64,000 nucleotides of DNA from Liolophura sinensis (GCF_032854445.1 NC_088300.1:70594984-70658983); one strand, 5' to 3'; positions 1-29,529 are shown, counted from the first letter of the stretch. Translations and numbers: made by a program. The notes: a model not told the origin generated them from the letters alone.

Positions 1-15480
<15,480 letters not shown>

Positions 15481-16510
15481 TGACCACCCCCCCCCCCCCC
15501 CCTCCCCGGCTCTGTGAGGGGCACCACCTGTGAGGCTGTGAGGGGTGTGTCTGTATTACCTGTGCCTGATAGCCTTGGTCCATCATATAAATATCACTGT
15601 ACTCTGGTTCACAGCTTAAAGCCCTCAAATGCTGAATACTAGGTATTAAGCAGGGTAGGAAAGAGCCTTGTCTCCTCTCCCAGCACAACATACATAACTA
15701 AGTTGGTCAGAAGATTTTGATGTTAGTGCAGGTGGAGCAGGTATAAAGCATTTGTTCTGTTTGACATTGCCAAATCTCTCTAACATGTATTTGGTTTGTA
15801 ACACTCCCATCCTATAGGCATTGCTGTACCTAACCCGCCATATGCAATGGGACATTCTATTGGTGGATTTGACTTGGTAACCTATTCTTAAATTGTAATG
15901 AATATCAAAGAAAACATGTATTGGTTTTCCACCAGAAAATCAGGTAGTATGAGCTGTAAATTGTTCTCTGCTAAATGGGAAATTCCCTCAGAATTTTATA
16001 CATGTTCAACAGATGAAAATCACAGTGTTAATATTTATCTATTGTTTTTAACAAAAGTGACTGTATCATCTTTAGAGGGACTACATATATTTTAACCCTG
16101 AAATATTCAGGTTGAAGTTACACTAGGTAGTACACTTCATCTGACCACAGTTTAGAAACAGTAAGATTGTAATTATGTTATACTACATGCATTTGCTTAT
16201 CAGTTGTTTCAGGTCATTGGATAATTCCATGTTCAAGTTAGTTTTATGAGAAAAGATTTTATCCTCTTCTGTTATAGAGACTGCCATGTTGTTTTTTTTG
16301 TTGTTGTTCTTGTTGTGCATGTATGTGATTAAGATATAACTATGCTGTAGAGGTTGGTACCAATGGTAAATTTGTTTTTATATTGTGTGAGGCCACTGCC
16401 AGTGATGAAAAGATTTTCAACATTAAGCTCTAAAACTTAGGTAATTTCTTACGGACACAATGTGTCCTCGTTGCCTTCGTTCTTAAATAAAGAGAATAAT
16501 CATGAACATA
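15481..16510 (+). other. Polyamine oxidase 3' UTR with poly(C) tract and polyadenylation signal
   Basis: The stop TGA (15478-15480) is followed directly by a second in-frame TGA. A run of 16 C lies at 15487-15502, just after the stops. The first canonical AATAAA that fits a transcript end is at 16486-16491, preceded by about 1 kb of stop-rich AT-rich sequence. The end at about 16510 is inferred from this signal. Confidence 0.6.
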
Positions 16511-17732
16511 TATGTTTATGTTTACATAGTATTGAAATCTGAAATTGATAAGGGAGAAGGTAGTCGAGACAAGTTTGCATCTCATTATGATTTTGATTAG
16601 CTCCATCATGTTGATTCATTAAAGCAGGTATAAAGTATGGTGTAACATGTTGCTTAGCTTTTCAGTCAATTTTAACAATTAATTTAACAATTGTGTTTTT
16701 GTAAGAGATGTAAAGTCTGTGACATTGATTTTCATAAACAGTATTAAACTGAAGTGGTAGATATTATGTTATGGTCAGTATCTGTAAGGAGAGTAAACAA
16801 TTAATTTTGTATCACTAAAATAAATCAAAGTTATAAAGACAAGTCAGAGGGGAAACATGGAAAGCTGACTGATGTGCAGTCACAATCAGCCATGTGTACA
16901 TTTCAACACTGCGCGCTATTTGTAACATTATGCTAGGTAAGAGGACAGTGAGCCAATCAGTATAAATCTGTTCAGAGGTTATGTGCCAACTTGTGACATA
17001 TTTTAAGTGGCTGGCCATTGTTGTGTCTGGCTTTGTTGTCTCTGGCTTTAATTATTGTATTTCCGCAACCCATTCACAAGGGTCAGAGACAAGTTCATTA
17101 GGCTCTGACATCACACCTCTAATTACGTGATCATTAATTGATCAGTACTTATGCAAATGAAATACATTATTGTACTGTTTTTCAAAGCTTGGGTGGTATT
17201 AAAGAAGTGTTAAAGAAGTTTATGGTTAAGTAATGGCAATTTTATGTTGGCATATGTGAATGACCCAATATCAGCATGAATACTTACCAAACCTATTTCA
17301 TGTAAGTGGCAAGATTTATATGAGACTGTATCACTTTGGACTGGCTTGGCTCTGTGATGTGCTCTTGCTGTGTTGGGTATGCAAGTTGATTCTTATAAAT
17401 TCTTATGCTTTTTGAGGTGTTGCATTGTTCTGCAGTAGTTCATACATGTAGTGTAGGCTGTAGGACAAAAACATTATGTGGCCCCTTGTCTGATTGATGT
17501 GGTTTCGGTTTGGGGGAATTTTCACCTTGCTCTGATACACCTACCTGTACAGTACAAGTACTTTTAACACCTGTGCTAATCATCATCGAGTACATATGTC
17601 CTCATCTATTTTCCTCATCTGTTGGAGGAAGAAATACTCAATTTGTGTAACTTCCATATTAACACTCACAGCGTATCCACCATTTATTACACGTTACAAC
17701 ATTCTATTTTTTAGTATGGATATCTCTCTAAA

Positions 17733-18320
17733 TGGTCGCATTTCTGTTATGACTCTTCAGTATGGATCATAATTTGTCCACTTTCTATGGAGATGGCAGC
17801 AGATCCAATGTTAGTGACGTAGTTACTGGGTTCTGTCTCTCCTGTCATGCGTGCAGTGTTTAGCGACCATTGACAAATCCACAAAAAGAGATTTCCTGAT
17901 AAGATGTGGTCGCATTTCTGTTATGACTCTTCAGTATGGATCATAATTTGTCCACTTTCTATGGAGATGGCAGCAGATCCAATGTTAGTGACGTAGTTAC
18001 TGGGTTCTGTCTCTCCTGTCATGCGTGCAGTGTTTAGCGACCATTGACAAATCCACAAAAAGAGATTTCCTGATAAGATGTGGTCACATTTCTGTTATGA
18101 CTCTTCAGTATGGATCATAATTTGTCCACTTTCTATGGAGATGGCAGCAGATCCAATGTTAGTGACGTAGTTACTGGGTTCTGTCTCTCCTGTCATGCGT
18201 GCAGTGTTTAGCGACCATTGACAAATCCACAAAAAGAGATTTCCTGATAAGATGTGGTCACATTTCTGTTATGACTCTTCAGTATGGATCATAATTTGTC
18301 CACTTTCTATGGAGATGGCA
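17733..18320. repeat. Tandem array, 174-bp unit, about 3.4 nearly identical copies
   Basis: Copies start at about 17733, 17908, 18082 and 18256, each with ggtcgcatttctgttatgac or its 'ggtcac' variant. The three full copies appear identical apart from that G/A change; the fourth stops after 'ggagatggca'. Such uniformity implies recent expansion or homogenisation, or an assembly effect. Confidence 0.9.
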
Positions 18321-21236
18321 ATTGTTGAATGTAATTCAGAGGTTTCTATGATGTTCTCCAACTTCTGGTACATACAAGGAGGCGAAGCTGTTTCCATCAC
18401 AATACTATCTAGGTACAGTGCATATTGAATTCCATCACGTAACAGTGGTGTATTAGGTGTGTGACTGACAGGTTTCTGGATGAACAGTATTAAAGTTTAT
18501 GAGGAAAACGATGACGCATGCTAGAGATCATGCAGTTTGGTTTTAATGACTTTTTTCTCCACAGGTGCTACATATGTGTTTTTCAAGCATTTCTGTCTTT
18601 ATTAATGTGGTACTGTTACATAACATCAGGTTTGCGACTGTTTAGTCTATAATATGTACATGGTAGGGGTTCTTTGTTTCTTATATGCACTCAATTGTAT
18701 ACATTGTTCTAACGTTGTGGAAATGCACTGTAGGGTTCTTGTATGTTGAAATGGACAATATGTTTAAGTTTTTGGGAAAACCTGTCATACAGCTACATTG
18801 TAATGGCAGATAGTGAGTGCAGATGAATGTGGAACCTTGATGGTGTTCAATGTGTGTGTGAAGGGGAGGTCAGTGAAGCATGGTAGATTTGAAGTATGTA
18901 GGTATTGTTTTGGATATGTTGTGTGCATGGCGAAAATGCATCAGAAACTGTTGAGGTTGTTTTGTTTGTATGGTGAATCACTGGTTTGCTATGTGAGTAC
19001 TTTAACAGTGTGTAGGCATGTCTTGGAGTTGTGGTGTATTTGGAAGTTTTCCGGTGGAGTAGGTCTATGTATCAGACCCTCTTTTGAGGTACATGTAGTT
19101 GTGTTTATTGGGTGAAATAAGAGTTTTCTGTATGTGCATTTAGACTTGTTTAGGGTGCAAACAGTCTTTTAAATCCAGATTGCCAGTCTTACAGCACTAC
19201 TTTCTGGTTCATATAGTATATAGTACTTTAACAGTTTCACCAAGTTAGGCAGTGGGTGTATCATTCCATTTCACAGGTCCTAATACATTAATAATACAGT
19301 TCCAGTTAATTGATTGACTGAGCCATTGAGGTCATGTAAATGAATATGTTCATTATACTGCTTGTCACTTTCAATGTACATGTTTTATGGTTTTTAAAAA
19401 GTTTATTTATGGCAAACAATATTAGTGTCTTAGCAATTTTTCTCACTCATTTAATAGAGGCCCCTTCACTTGTTTACTCTGCAGTTTAAAAGGTAGAGGT
19501 GCCATTTTTTTTTTAATGTTTTATCTGCATATTGCTTGTCTGATTTTTGAATTTTCATTGTATCAGGAATGTATGAATTTTTTTTTTAATCATGAGTTTG
19601 TTTGACACAGTAGTCCCGTTGCACAAGTAATGCAGTTGTTGGACACCGCTGATGGATGCCAAGACTGAGGATAATATTGTGTAAGTGTAACGTTACATAA
19701 TACAGAGATTGCTGTGTGAAATAAAGCCTCAGGCAGTTGATTTCTGTGATCAGCAATTTACGTCAAAAACTGTTAAATACTGGGCGGTTATCTCTTAGCC
19801 TCATTACAAATGCTCAACTTGTTTCCAGTTGAGGTTTAACAGGTTCCTGTATGAAGTATGTAGTCATCTTCCCATCATTATAAAATAAAACTAATCTGTA
19901 TTAATTCATAGTCTGGCTGAGTTACTTGTTTCCTGTACTTGATCATAATAGGTGCAGGTAACCCAGTGTTAAATGTTATCCAGCTGTGATGTTGTCACAC
20001 TGGCTTGTGCTCACGCCCCGAGTGTGCGACTTGCTCTGGTTTTTTCCCTATCAGCTAACCAAATCAGATACACCTGTCAGCCGGCACGTCACACAGCTGT
20101 ACACGCTCAAAACCTTCAAACAAACTTGCAATGTACTCTAGACACAGCATATCTGCACATCACGCAAAACTGAAGTTACAGCCATATTTTTGTTTATCAG
20201 AATATAGTTTGTATGGGGGGCAGGCCATCATTTGCCTTTTCATTCAGTTCACAACATCAACATCTAGCACTCCATTTAGTAGATAATGTTAGTCTTAATA
20301 TACAACAAAAGTACATATAAATCATAATGGCAGTTACTAATAATCTTGTAAGCCTGTTATATATAGATACAGCAATAGTAAACTGCAGAGTTGTGATGTT
20401 AATGAGCAACTTAAGTTCGGTGTAGCCTTGCTGTGCTAGTGCTGTCTGAGTTTGTCCGGCATTCCTCTTTAGCTGGTCTCAAACATATCTCCGAACTGCT
20501 GAACCAAATACACCAAATATGATGCCAAGTGTCACTCGATCAGAAACCTGCGCCAAATGATTTCCGAGACATATTTGCTCGTTTTACAGAGACCTTAATA
20601 CTGAGGTGCCTGATTTCCACTCAGGGGCAGTTAGCGACAATCTTATTCCTTTGTACAGTAGTGTAATATGTACATGTTTAAGATTAGTGCCATGGGCAGG
20701 TAACTCGTCAGTGAGGCCGTTTCCTCATCTTGGGTAACTGCAGCATACGCGGGCTATGTAAATGGAAAGGTAAAAAGTGGCATTTGACACTCAGTGGCTT
20801 GTGTATCTCGACATGCATCATGCAGCGCGTGGTATAGCTAGCTAGCGTTCTGAAAGTTTTGTTTAAGCAAAACATGCCCTTTATGGGATAGAGCTGTCAG
20901 CCATGCCAAATTCAACAACAAAAGAAAATGCCATAAGTTGTCGGAAATGGGTAAAACATATTTATCTGAAGAAGTCCAGAAAACTGGCCAACAGAGGACA
21001 AGCGGCCATAATTTTGTCCCAAATTGTCAAGACGGTACAAAATTTGAACTTCCACTGTAACTCGTTCAGGTGAAGCCATATGCCAAGTTTCAATTCAACT
21101 CTATATACAATTATGGAGCAAACTGAGAAAAACTGCCAGTCCAGAACAGAAGAAAAACGGCCATAATTTTGTTCTAAATGGATGAAATGGTCATTAAGCT
21201 CAAACTGCATGTTACTTATGTGAGAAGGTCTGAAGC

Positions 21237-21363
21237 AACGTGCGGATTGTCATGGTTTTCTCTCGGGCTCCGTCCGCTTTCCTCCCACCATAATGCAGTA
21301 TGACGGCCGTCGTATAAGTGAAACATTCTTTAGTACAGCATAAAACACCAATGAAATCAAATA
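21237..21363 (+). mobile_element. SINE family 1, 5'-truncated copy
   Basis: It matches the body and 3' module (ggctccgtccgctttcctcc, ccaccataatgcag, cgtataagtgaaacattctt, agcataaaacaccaatgaaa) but lacks the tRNA-like head. The tail is a short A-rich remnant. Confidence 0.75.
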
Positions 21364-21901
21364 TTTCAGTGTCTTATGTTTTGTTCATATGCTTATTTAA
21401 TTTTTATTAGCATGAATGTATTTCTCTGCTACAAGTGGACATTGTTGTGAATGTGGACAGTATTTGTGCAGCTTAACACCTTTGTCTCTGAATACAGTCA
21501 TTGTTGACACAGGGCACAGGCCTTTCTCTGCTTTATGCATTCCTTCACTGATTAAGTTTTTTCTTCCCTCTGACAAATTCCTCTCCGGACATTGTCCTTT
21601 CCTGGTCAGATGATCCCCCCCCCCCTCCATCACCCCCAACACTCTCTTCCCATCAATGAAGTCCAACATCACAGTCCTGTTGATATTAGTACCCGTCTTA
21701 CACACGCATAGTGTCTTTCGATTACCATCATGACGTTCCACGTGAAAGACTCCGCAGAACTGATGGTTACCTTGCGGGTTAAGTGGGCCCGTGGCAAGCT
21801 TCCTATGAAATAGAGATTTGACCACGGTTCGGGAATAGCCTATGGGTATCAATATTAAGCACTGGAAAGGTCTCTCTTTGTTTAGCTGACCAAAGCGTTT
21901 A

Positions 21902-21975
21902 GTCGCCGTCAAATGAGTGAAATATTCTTGAGCACGACATAAAATACCAATTAAATAAATATATAAATGAATACA
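21902..21975 (+). mobile_element. SINE family 1, 3' module fragment
   Basis: Only the terminal module remains (cgccgtcaaatgagtgaaat, attcttgagcacgacataaa) followed by an AATA-type tail. Together with the copy at 21237-21363 it brackets a 540-bp segment containing the longest unexplained minus-strand open frame of the region. Confidence 0.65.
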
Positions 21976-24900
21976 AACTATATAGATCTATATTTTTATA
22001 ATTCAACCTTAAATGACAATGAGATTGGTACCTGTATACGCCCTGTTAGCGTGCAGTAATTTCTACAACCATAATGTTGTGTCTCTTTGACCAAACTTGG
22101 ATATAATCCATGAAGTGCGGTGAGTACTTTTCCGAGAGTGTAAAGACATTGTAGAAAGACCTGTTTTGGTATGCTGTGCATATTCAATTCAGCTCTTCTT
22201 CTGGCCTGATAACAAACCTCTTATTGGACACCATCCAAAGATCACATCTCAACATTAACAAAGACTTCTTCCTTGTCTACTTCTGATCTTGTTTTACAGA
22301 ATTTTACCCTGATCTTTTATTTACTCTGCGTTCATGCCCGGCGAAGGAATTGTGGTGGCAGTGACGTGTGTGTCTTTGTGTAGTTAGTGGTTGTGTCGAA
22401 CGTGAGTATTCCTGTGATACGCGTTGGAAGGTTTTGTTTCTGCCACATCACTGCGTGAAATGGAAACAGCGATGGCTTTTCTTGTTGATTATCCCGCATG
22501 ATGGTCCCAATGAGAGAACTGGCGAGGCCGTAGTAATGGTGTAGTTTGAGACTCGAAGCCATAGGTATTCAATATGGTATGTATGCACAGCCCAGACACC
22601 GAAGATATCGAATCCAAATGTAGGTCAATAACAGTACCATAATGGATGGATGCTCTTTTGTGATTCTTTAAAGTAAATCAGAGGAAAGAAATCACATCTG
22701 TGAGAAGCAGAAGCGCCCTGTAATTAACAGGTTTGCAATAGTCACGTGTATATAAGGGGCCAGCATTGATGGGTAGGCTGGTGTAGGCCATTGTCTCCTG
22801 CCTATATGACCGCGTTTGTATCTTATGAAATCACACTCGGTTTACTGAAAGTATGTTTCATTTATGCAACTATACCTTCATGATCATAAATGGCTAGAGA
22901 TAGCTCTGGTGACCATGCAACATGATATGTATTGCCATTTTCTGTTGCCCTTACGAGGAGATGTGGATTTCTTATGTAAGATATTGCAGTGCAGTGTAAA
23001 TAACGTTCTTCTACTTCGTATAGAATTCATTCCACAGCCAAAGTCACATTAGCACGGACGGTGCAATTTGTCGCATCGACTCGTCGAATATGACTAGTCG
23101 AATCAAAATAGGACAAAGCCTATTGTATTCGATTTTATAGAATATGATAAATTGCCACTTGCGAACACGGCTTGAGATATGTATTTGTCTTTTTCCCATT
23201 CGAACACTGTTTAAAGGCAAAGAACACACCATCATGAAGTACATGTCAGATGAAAAAATCGCCACGATATGGCTGAGATATTGCCGATGTGGCGTTAAGG
23301 CATAATCTTTCATTCATTCAGATGAGAAACCATTGGATATTGTTCGGGAAAACAATTTGAATTTTTTGATGCTTTTCGACCTAGGAGTACTCGCGACACC
23401 ATAATACTTTGGGTCATGATAGGTATTACATGCACATACACTGTAGAAGCTTGTCGACATTGTATTTTTCTCAGCAGCACAATTGTAAACTGTTCAGTGC
23501 GGTGAGGTCTGCGCCTTTCAAGGTGTTTATGTCGTGGACAGGGATTACAACAAGATGTGAAAGGCTTGAGGCAAACTGTTGTGTATTGATTAGACCATAA
23601 TGAGTGATCCAAAACACCAGAGGATTTGCGTGGGGATCCCAGCAGACTGCAAGTGTTTGGTAACAGCTTAGCATTATCAGTCCACAATATTAATGTTAAG
23701 AATGTGGAGAAGTTCATTATGAAAGCTTCTGAAATCCAGAGCTGTGATCAGTGGTGGTTTAGCATTCTTCATCATTGTCTGCAACAGCACGAAAACAACA
23801 TGCCCAAGATTCAGGGACCGGCTGTTCAAATTCGTCTCAAAATTCAAGCTTAAAGGCATACAGAATCGAAACGGATTGGCTGACAGTAGAGATATGTCTT
23901 CCTGGGTTAAACCTTGTTGCCTTGGTCATGCTTGAATAAATGTGACATTCGTAAAATTCAGCTCAGTCTAGGCATATCATGGACTTGCTTATCTTTCATA
24001 CCAGCCAATCAGAATCGATTCTGTATCCCTTTAAACCTTGAAATCAATCTTATCTTTAAGTGTAACATTTTGAATTTTAAGTGATAACCACTGGCTTTTA
24101 ATAAATGATTTGTATGTTCATTGGTGTTGCTGTTGTCGTGGTGACTACTAGCCGTTTGGATAGTCTATCGGTCGTCCGAGATCATTTGTCTTCCACCAGT
24201 ATGGCGTACAAGTTTTTGTGTCACACTTGGCAAACTGTGAGTAACATGCCAAAGATCTGCGGATTTTTGTTTCTGTCCATAAAACTGACAGCCATGGCAT
24301 GTCCATGAGTATGACGGTAACAATAATGGAAGAATGAAATAATTTAGTGTGTGGCCTAAATCATAATACTCTTTTTTACAAATGGCCTCTGTATATTTGT
24401 TAAAAATATCTTTAAATTTTTATATTTTCGTACCTTAACACAACACCGTGAAACCTATTTGTACTTTTTCATGTTAGGACATGCTATAAACTAAACAAGG
24501 ATAACGTTACATTTTATCAGTTCTTTAAAGTTCTGATGTCTCATTTGCGTTCACAAACCTTCAGAACTTTTGTCAAGTTTAGTTAACGTGGAGCTACCGA
24601 TTTATGTTATCATGCTTACTTTTGTTCAAAAACTTTCTGCCACGTGTTTGGAGTGATTAGCTGTTTTTCGAACAATTAACTCAGACTTTCTGGCGTAAAT
24701 CTCACTAACCAGTTATTCAACTATGCATTCGCATGTCAAAACGTATATATTTGAATTTCTTTTAGCACTTAATTGCTAATCATCATCTGAAAAGGGTTTA
24801 AAAAAAGGACAGATGTTAACGATTAATCATAACCGTTCAGCCGTGGTCATTTGCGTGTCAGATTATCCTCTTTGCTGTGGTCAGTTGCGTGTCAGTTTAT

Positions 24901-26179
24901 CCTCTTTGCTGTGGTCAATATTCGGTCATAAAAGACAGCGGGAAAGAGAAAGGGAGAGAAAATACTCCATGGAGTTTCAATATCTCCTGCATACTTCTTA
25001 ACGATTAGATGTAAGAATGGGGGATTCCAAGAAATTAACTATTCTGAATGATTTTTTAATTCTAATTCATATTTTAAATAATATCTGTTATCAAGTTAAT
25101 TCTTGTATCATGTCATTATGTTGGGTGCTAAAAGCCATACAATGGTGCAAGGGTTTAATTTGTTGGTTTAGTTTTCTTAACCACCCTCAGCTAGAGTAAT
25201 GAACTTGATTATTTGTTCGGACACTGTTGGATCAGTGACATGCTGTGATGGTTTGCATTGTATATTGTAAAAGTTTTAAAAGTTTAATTTCAGGCTCGTC
25301 TGTGATTCTCTAAAGGTTTGTTTGTTTGTTGTTGTTTTTTTTTAACTCCATGTTACCGTCCAGAACTTTGTACATGCTAAGATTACTTGTATTTGATCTG
25401 ATGCAATGCAAAATAAAATAACCATTTGCCTCAGTGTATTGTTTTTAAGACTTTTATATATCCTGGGAATTTTGAAAGAAAACTAACTTTGCCTTTCTGA
25501 TAAATAGTACATGTTGGAAAGATGATGTTAAAAAAAGACAGAGCGTAGGGCATGGCTCTGTGGTAACTGTATGTCAAATTCAGGCCTTGGACGGAGAACT
25601 TTCGATGGTTCTCCACTCATAAGTTCTCTGTTGGTGTTGTGAGGGTGGTGACAGTATGTGGTCAACGTTGCGCGTGGGACCCTTTCGCGGCCTAACGCTT
25701 CTTGAAGACTACTTGAAAAACTGTTGAGTACAACATAACATACAAATAAATAGATAAGAAATGTTTTTTGTTTGCAACATGGCGATAAGTGAATTTTGTC
25801 CTTAGAGATACAACATGAAGTTCTTTCCCAAGGTTTTTTTTTTATTGGTGCTTAATGCATGAAAATAAAATCTTTTTTTCACAAGGAAACACTGATGGAA
25901 AGGCGTATTAGTCAGTGATGTAAGACTTTTTCTTTAAGAATTCCTTCTTAAGAATATTTTGGGAACTTATTCGCTTTCTTCAAATATGTAATTTTTATAG
26001 AGATGGGGGCTGATAGACCCAACATCCTTTTTTATTGTTGACAATTTTCCAGATACTTTGTAGAGTCTAAAAACAAATCTCAAATTGTCTGTAGATCTAT
26101 TTTTTCCACCCTGGGCTAAACAAAGCACCAGTTATCAGTCGAAATCCCCAGGTGCCACAGAAAAGGCTCTCACATCAAC

Positions 26180-27310
26180 TCCATTTGATGTCTTGGGTGG
26201 TCATGCTTGTGGTTTTGTCATGATGTACAGTTGTTGGTGTTGAGACAAGTCATGCCTTGGATGGTCATGTTTTGTGGTTTTGTCGTGATGCACAGTTGGT
26301 GTTGAGAGATGCCGTGCCTTGGGAGATCATGTTTCGTGGTTTTGTCATGATGTTTAGTTGTTGGTGTTGAGATAAGCTATGTCTTGGGTAGTCATTTCGC
26401 GTGGTTTTGTCATGATGTTTAGTTGTTTGTGTTGAGACACGCTGTGTCTTGGGTGGTCATGTCTAGTGGTTTTGTCATGATGTACAACTGTTGGTGTTGA
26501 GACAAGCCATGTCTTGGGTATTCATGTCAAGTGGATTTGTCATGATGTACAATTGTTGGTGTTGAGACAAGCTATATCTTGGGTATTCATGTCTCGTTGT
26601 TTTGTCATGATGTACAGCTATTGGTGTTGAGACAAGGCATGTCTTGGGTATTTATGGCTCGTGGATTTGTCATGATGTACAACTTTTGGTGTTGAGACAC
26701 GTCATGTCTTGGACAGTAACGTCTTATGGATTTGTCATCATGTACTATGGCTGATGTTGAGACAAGTCATGCCTTGTATGCTTATGCATCGTGGATTTGT
26801 CATGATGTACAATTGTTGGTGTTGAGACAAGCCATGTCTTGGGTATTCATTTCAAGTGGATTTGTCATGATGTGCAATTGTTGGTGTTGAGATAAGATAT
26901 GTCTTGTGTAGTTATGTCTCATGGATTTGTTATGATGTACAATTGTTGGTGTTTAGACAAGCCATGTCTTGGGTAGTCATGTCTAGTGGTTTTTTAATGA
27001 TGTACAGCTATTGGTGTTGAGACAAGCCATGTCGGGTAGTCATGTCCCGTTGTTTTGTCATGATGTACAATTGTTGGTGTTTAGACAAGCCATGTCTTGG
27101 GTATTCATGTCTCGTGGATTTGTCATGATGTACAACTGTTGGTGTTGAGACACGCTGTGTCTTGGGTGGTCATGTCTCGTGGTTTTGTCATGATGTACAA
27201 TTATTGGTGTTGAGACAAGCCATGTCTTGGGTGGTCATGTATTGTGGTTTTGTTGTGATGTACAATTGTTGGTGTTGAGACACGTCATGCCTTGGGAGGT
27301 CGTGTCACTT
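26180..27310. repeat. Tandem array, about 65-bp unit, about 17 copies
   Basis: The unit reads approximately gtggttttgtcatgatgtac, aattgttggtgttgagacaa, gccatgtcttgggtagtcat, gtctc. Copies differ by 5-15 substitutions or small indels, so the array is older than the 174-bp array. No gene overlaps it. Confidence 0.9.
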
Positions 27311-28551
27311 ACCATGCACCATTGCCACTTGGCCCTTGTTCCACAAAGCAGTTGTCGGAGAGGTTGATTGTAACCCGACGGTAACGTATGGTAAATAAAC
27401 ATGTAACCATGGAAGTCAAAATCAACGTAGCCTGTGGGTGATTCGTGGAACAGCGACCAAACTTGTGTGCTTGCGATTGAAATTAACATGTTTTAAACAT
27501 CTGATCCATATTCCCTCGTGCTATTATCCTGACGTTGGAAAATAACTTTGATATCAACTGTGTACTTGCGACTGGAATACCCCCTATATCTAACTTCCGT
27601 TTTGAACGCGGGCATTAAGTCACGCCCTTTACAGTGAAAAACTGAATCTATCCAGCCATTTGGTCGAAAAGTCTATTGCTCATGGGCTCTGTTTGTTCAA
27701 TCAATCAATTTAAAAAGCCTATCAATTAATACACATATATGATCATTGCAGCTACGTACTATACTTTTTTCGCACGGTTAAATTAACCTGTAAGAATAAT
27801 GGACAAATGGAGACGCACAACTCTGTATGTTTGATCTCCTTCATCTTGTCAAAGTACATGTATAATATTATTCACTGGCAATTGTTTGTCCTGGAATGAG
27901 CTGGTAATCTTATATATTTGAGATCATGAAAGAATAAACGGAAGATATGGCATGGCGTCCAATAATGCTGTTTTTGTGACGAGAAAGTACAGGACGAAGC
28001 ATAAGACAATATCATAAACTCTGACTAAGGTAAAGCTGAACTGTCTGATTTGTCTGATCATCATCACAACCCAGCTAATAATTTTGGTCGCATCACCCCC
28101 ATCACATCCCTACAGTCGTGTCACACTCCACGAAATGTCAGATTGAAAAGTATAGTTCGGATATTAAATAAAAAGCATCTGAAATCTCAGTCGAAAGCCT
28201 GCTTCTCACGTTGTGTTTTCATGTAGGCCTACAGAATAGTACGCTTATACACACTGGGCTGCTTCTGGTATGTTTATGTCTTTAGGAATGAAAGCTTGGA
28301 AGTTCTTGAAATTGTTTCCTTCATGTATCGAAAATATTTTACTGTTAAAATCAAACCTTTATTTAATAAATATTAACATTATTGGCCACTTATGTCATCA
28401 TTTGTTATTTTCACTTCAATCCATTCCAAGTCATTAAAATAACATCCCATGAAGGCATCTAAACATCTAATATTACGCCGCCTTTCCATTTTCTTGGTAG
28501 TATGACTATTCTTAAAATATGTATATAAAATGTATATGGTATATATTTGAG

Positions 28552-28633
28552 CATTTTCATATCATGACCCAGCATATCAGTCCGAGATCATCATATCAGC
28601 CAGAGGGCTGATATGGAGTATGATATGAAAATG
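28552..28633. repeat. Compound palindrome (nested hairpins)
   Basis: The outer arms CATTTTCATATCAT (28552-28565) and ATGATATGAAAATG (28620-28633) are perfect inverted repeats. Inside is a second perfect hairpin, CATATCAGCC (28592-28601), loop AGAG, GGCTGATATG (28606-28615). It resembles a fold-back MITE; no target duplication was identified. Confidence 0.75.
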
Positions 28634-29529
28634 GCCATATTATAACCTGTAATTATAACGCGTGTTCTGAATCCAGTAATAGGCGATCAGTATCGGGTAA
28701 AACATATTATAAGCGTATTAACGTATTAGACTAATCACATCCTCTGTTACTGTATTTGGAGACTGATACAGCCATACTGGTTCATCTTTATTGTTTCAAC
28801 ATTCCTTAAAATAAACTATCAATTTTGTTTCAGAAAGAGTTTACTTAAAAGAAACTTAATGACACTAAATTACGAAGATTAAACCGAAAAGAATGATCTT
28901 AAACTCAGGCACAAAAACAATTTTTTTTTTCAACGATGAACTCTTTCCCCAACATCACATGGGCAACATAATAATGAGAGCTACAATCTTATTCTATCAG
29001 GCATTATAAATTTTACGCTCGTTATACCTTAGTCAAACCATATTCCCTCTAGAATTCTAACAGATTATTCAGTTTATGATCTGGAATCATCACTGTAGTT
29101 GTTTTGCCCCTAAACTTGTAACAATAATGCAGAGCTGACCACATGTCCTCAACGAGCACCTAGAGACCATATAGAAACCCAATAGAAATTCCCATAAAAT
29201 TATTTAAATTTACCAACTGTGAGAAAATAACTAAGGAGGGTGCACTATATGCTAGAAAACACTTTAACCAGATCAAAACATCAAACATCGACTTCTTCAC
29301 CTTTGCCCAATCTGGAACTGTGTGAAACTTGAACTTTTGTAAGCAACAAAGACAAAACTCTCACGAAATACAAAAGCTGTATTGTTCATCAGTTCACTTG
29401 TCATGGCTGTAATGCAATCTATAAAGGAAAAAGAAAACATTGCCTAATGGAAAGACAGAGAATCTGTCAATTGGTGCAAAGAGATATTCTCACCTGTCCA
29501 CTCCTGTGATAAGCTTTCAGTTTGTGAAG

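Larger units (their letters stand above)
16511..26179. other. Intergenic region, no supported gene
   Basis: About 9.7 kb between the oxidase 3' end and the 26-kb array. Besides the 174-bp array (17733-18320) and two SINE tail fragments, I see AT-rich unique sequence. At about 20999-21030 and 21145-21180 the phrase 'cggccataattttgt' recurs in a diverged direct duplication of about 150 bp. At 24840-24925 there is a two-copy 40-bp repeat containing 'tttatcctctttgctgtggt'. Open frames exist, the longest being 171 codons on the minus strand at 21397-21912, but none shows a recognisable domain or a splice-supported extension. Confidence 0.6.

Noticed and set aside
18813-19115. 100-codon plus-strand open frame
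   Set aside because: Cys/Val-rich without a domain, splice support or homologous pattern; it fits a chance opening in GT-rich sequence.
23310-23935. Overlapping open frames, one with a hydrophobic stretch (GGLAFFIIVCN) before a basic tail
   Set aside because: It resembles the end of a membrane protein only loosely; there are no further segments or splice-consistent exons nearby.
26180-27310. CRISPR-like repeat array
   Set aside because: There are no unique spacers: the whole 65-bp unit repeats with drift, in a eukaryotic genome.
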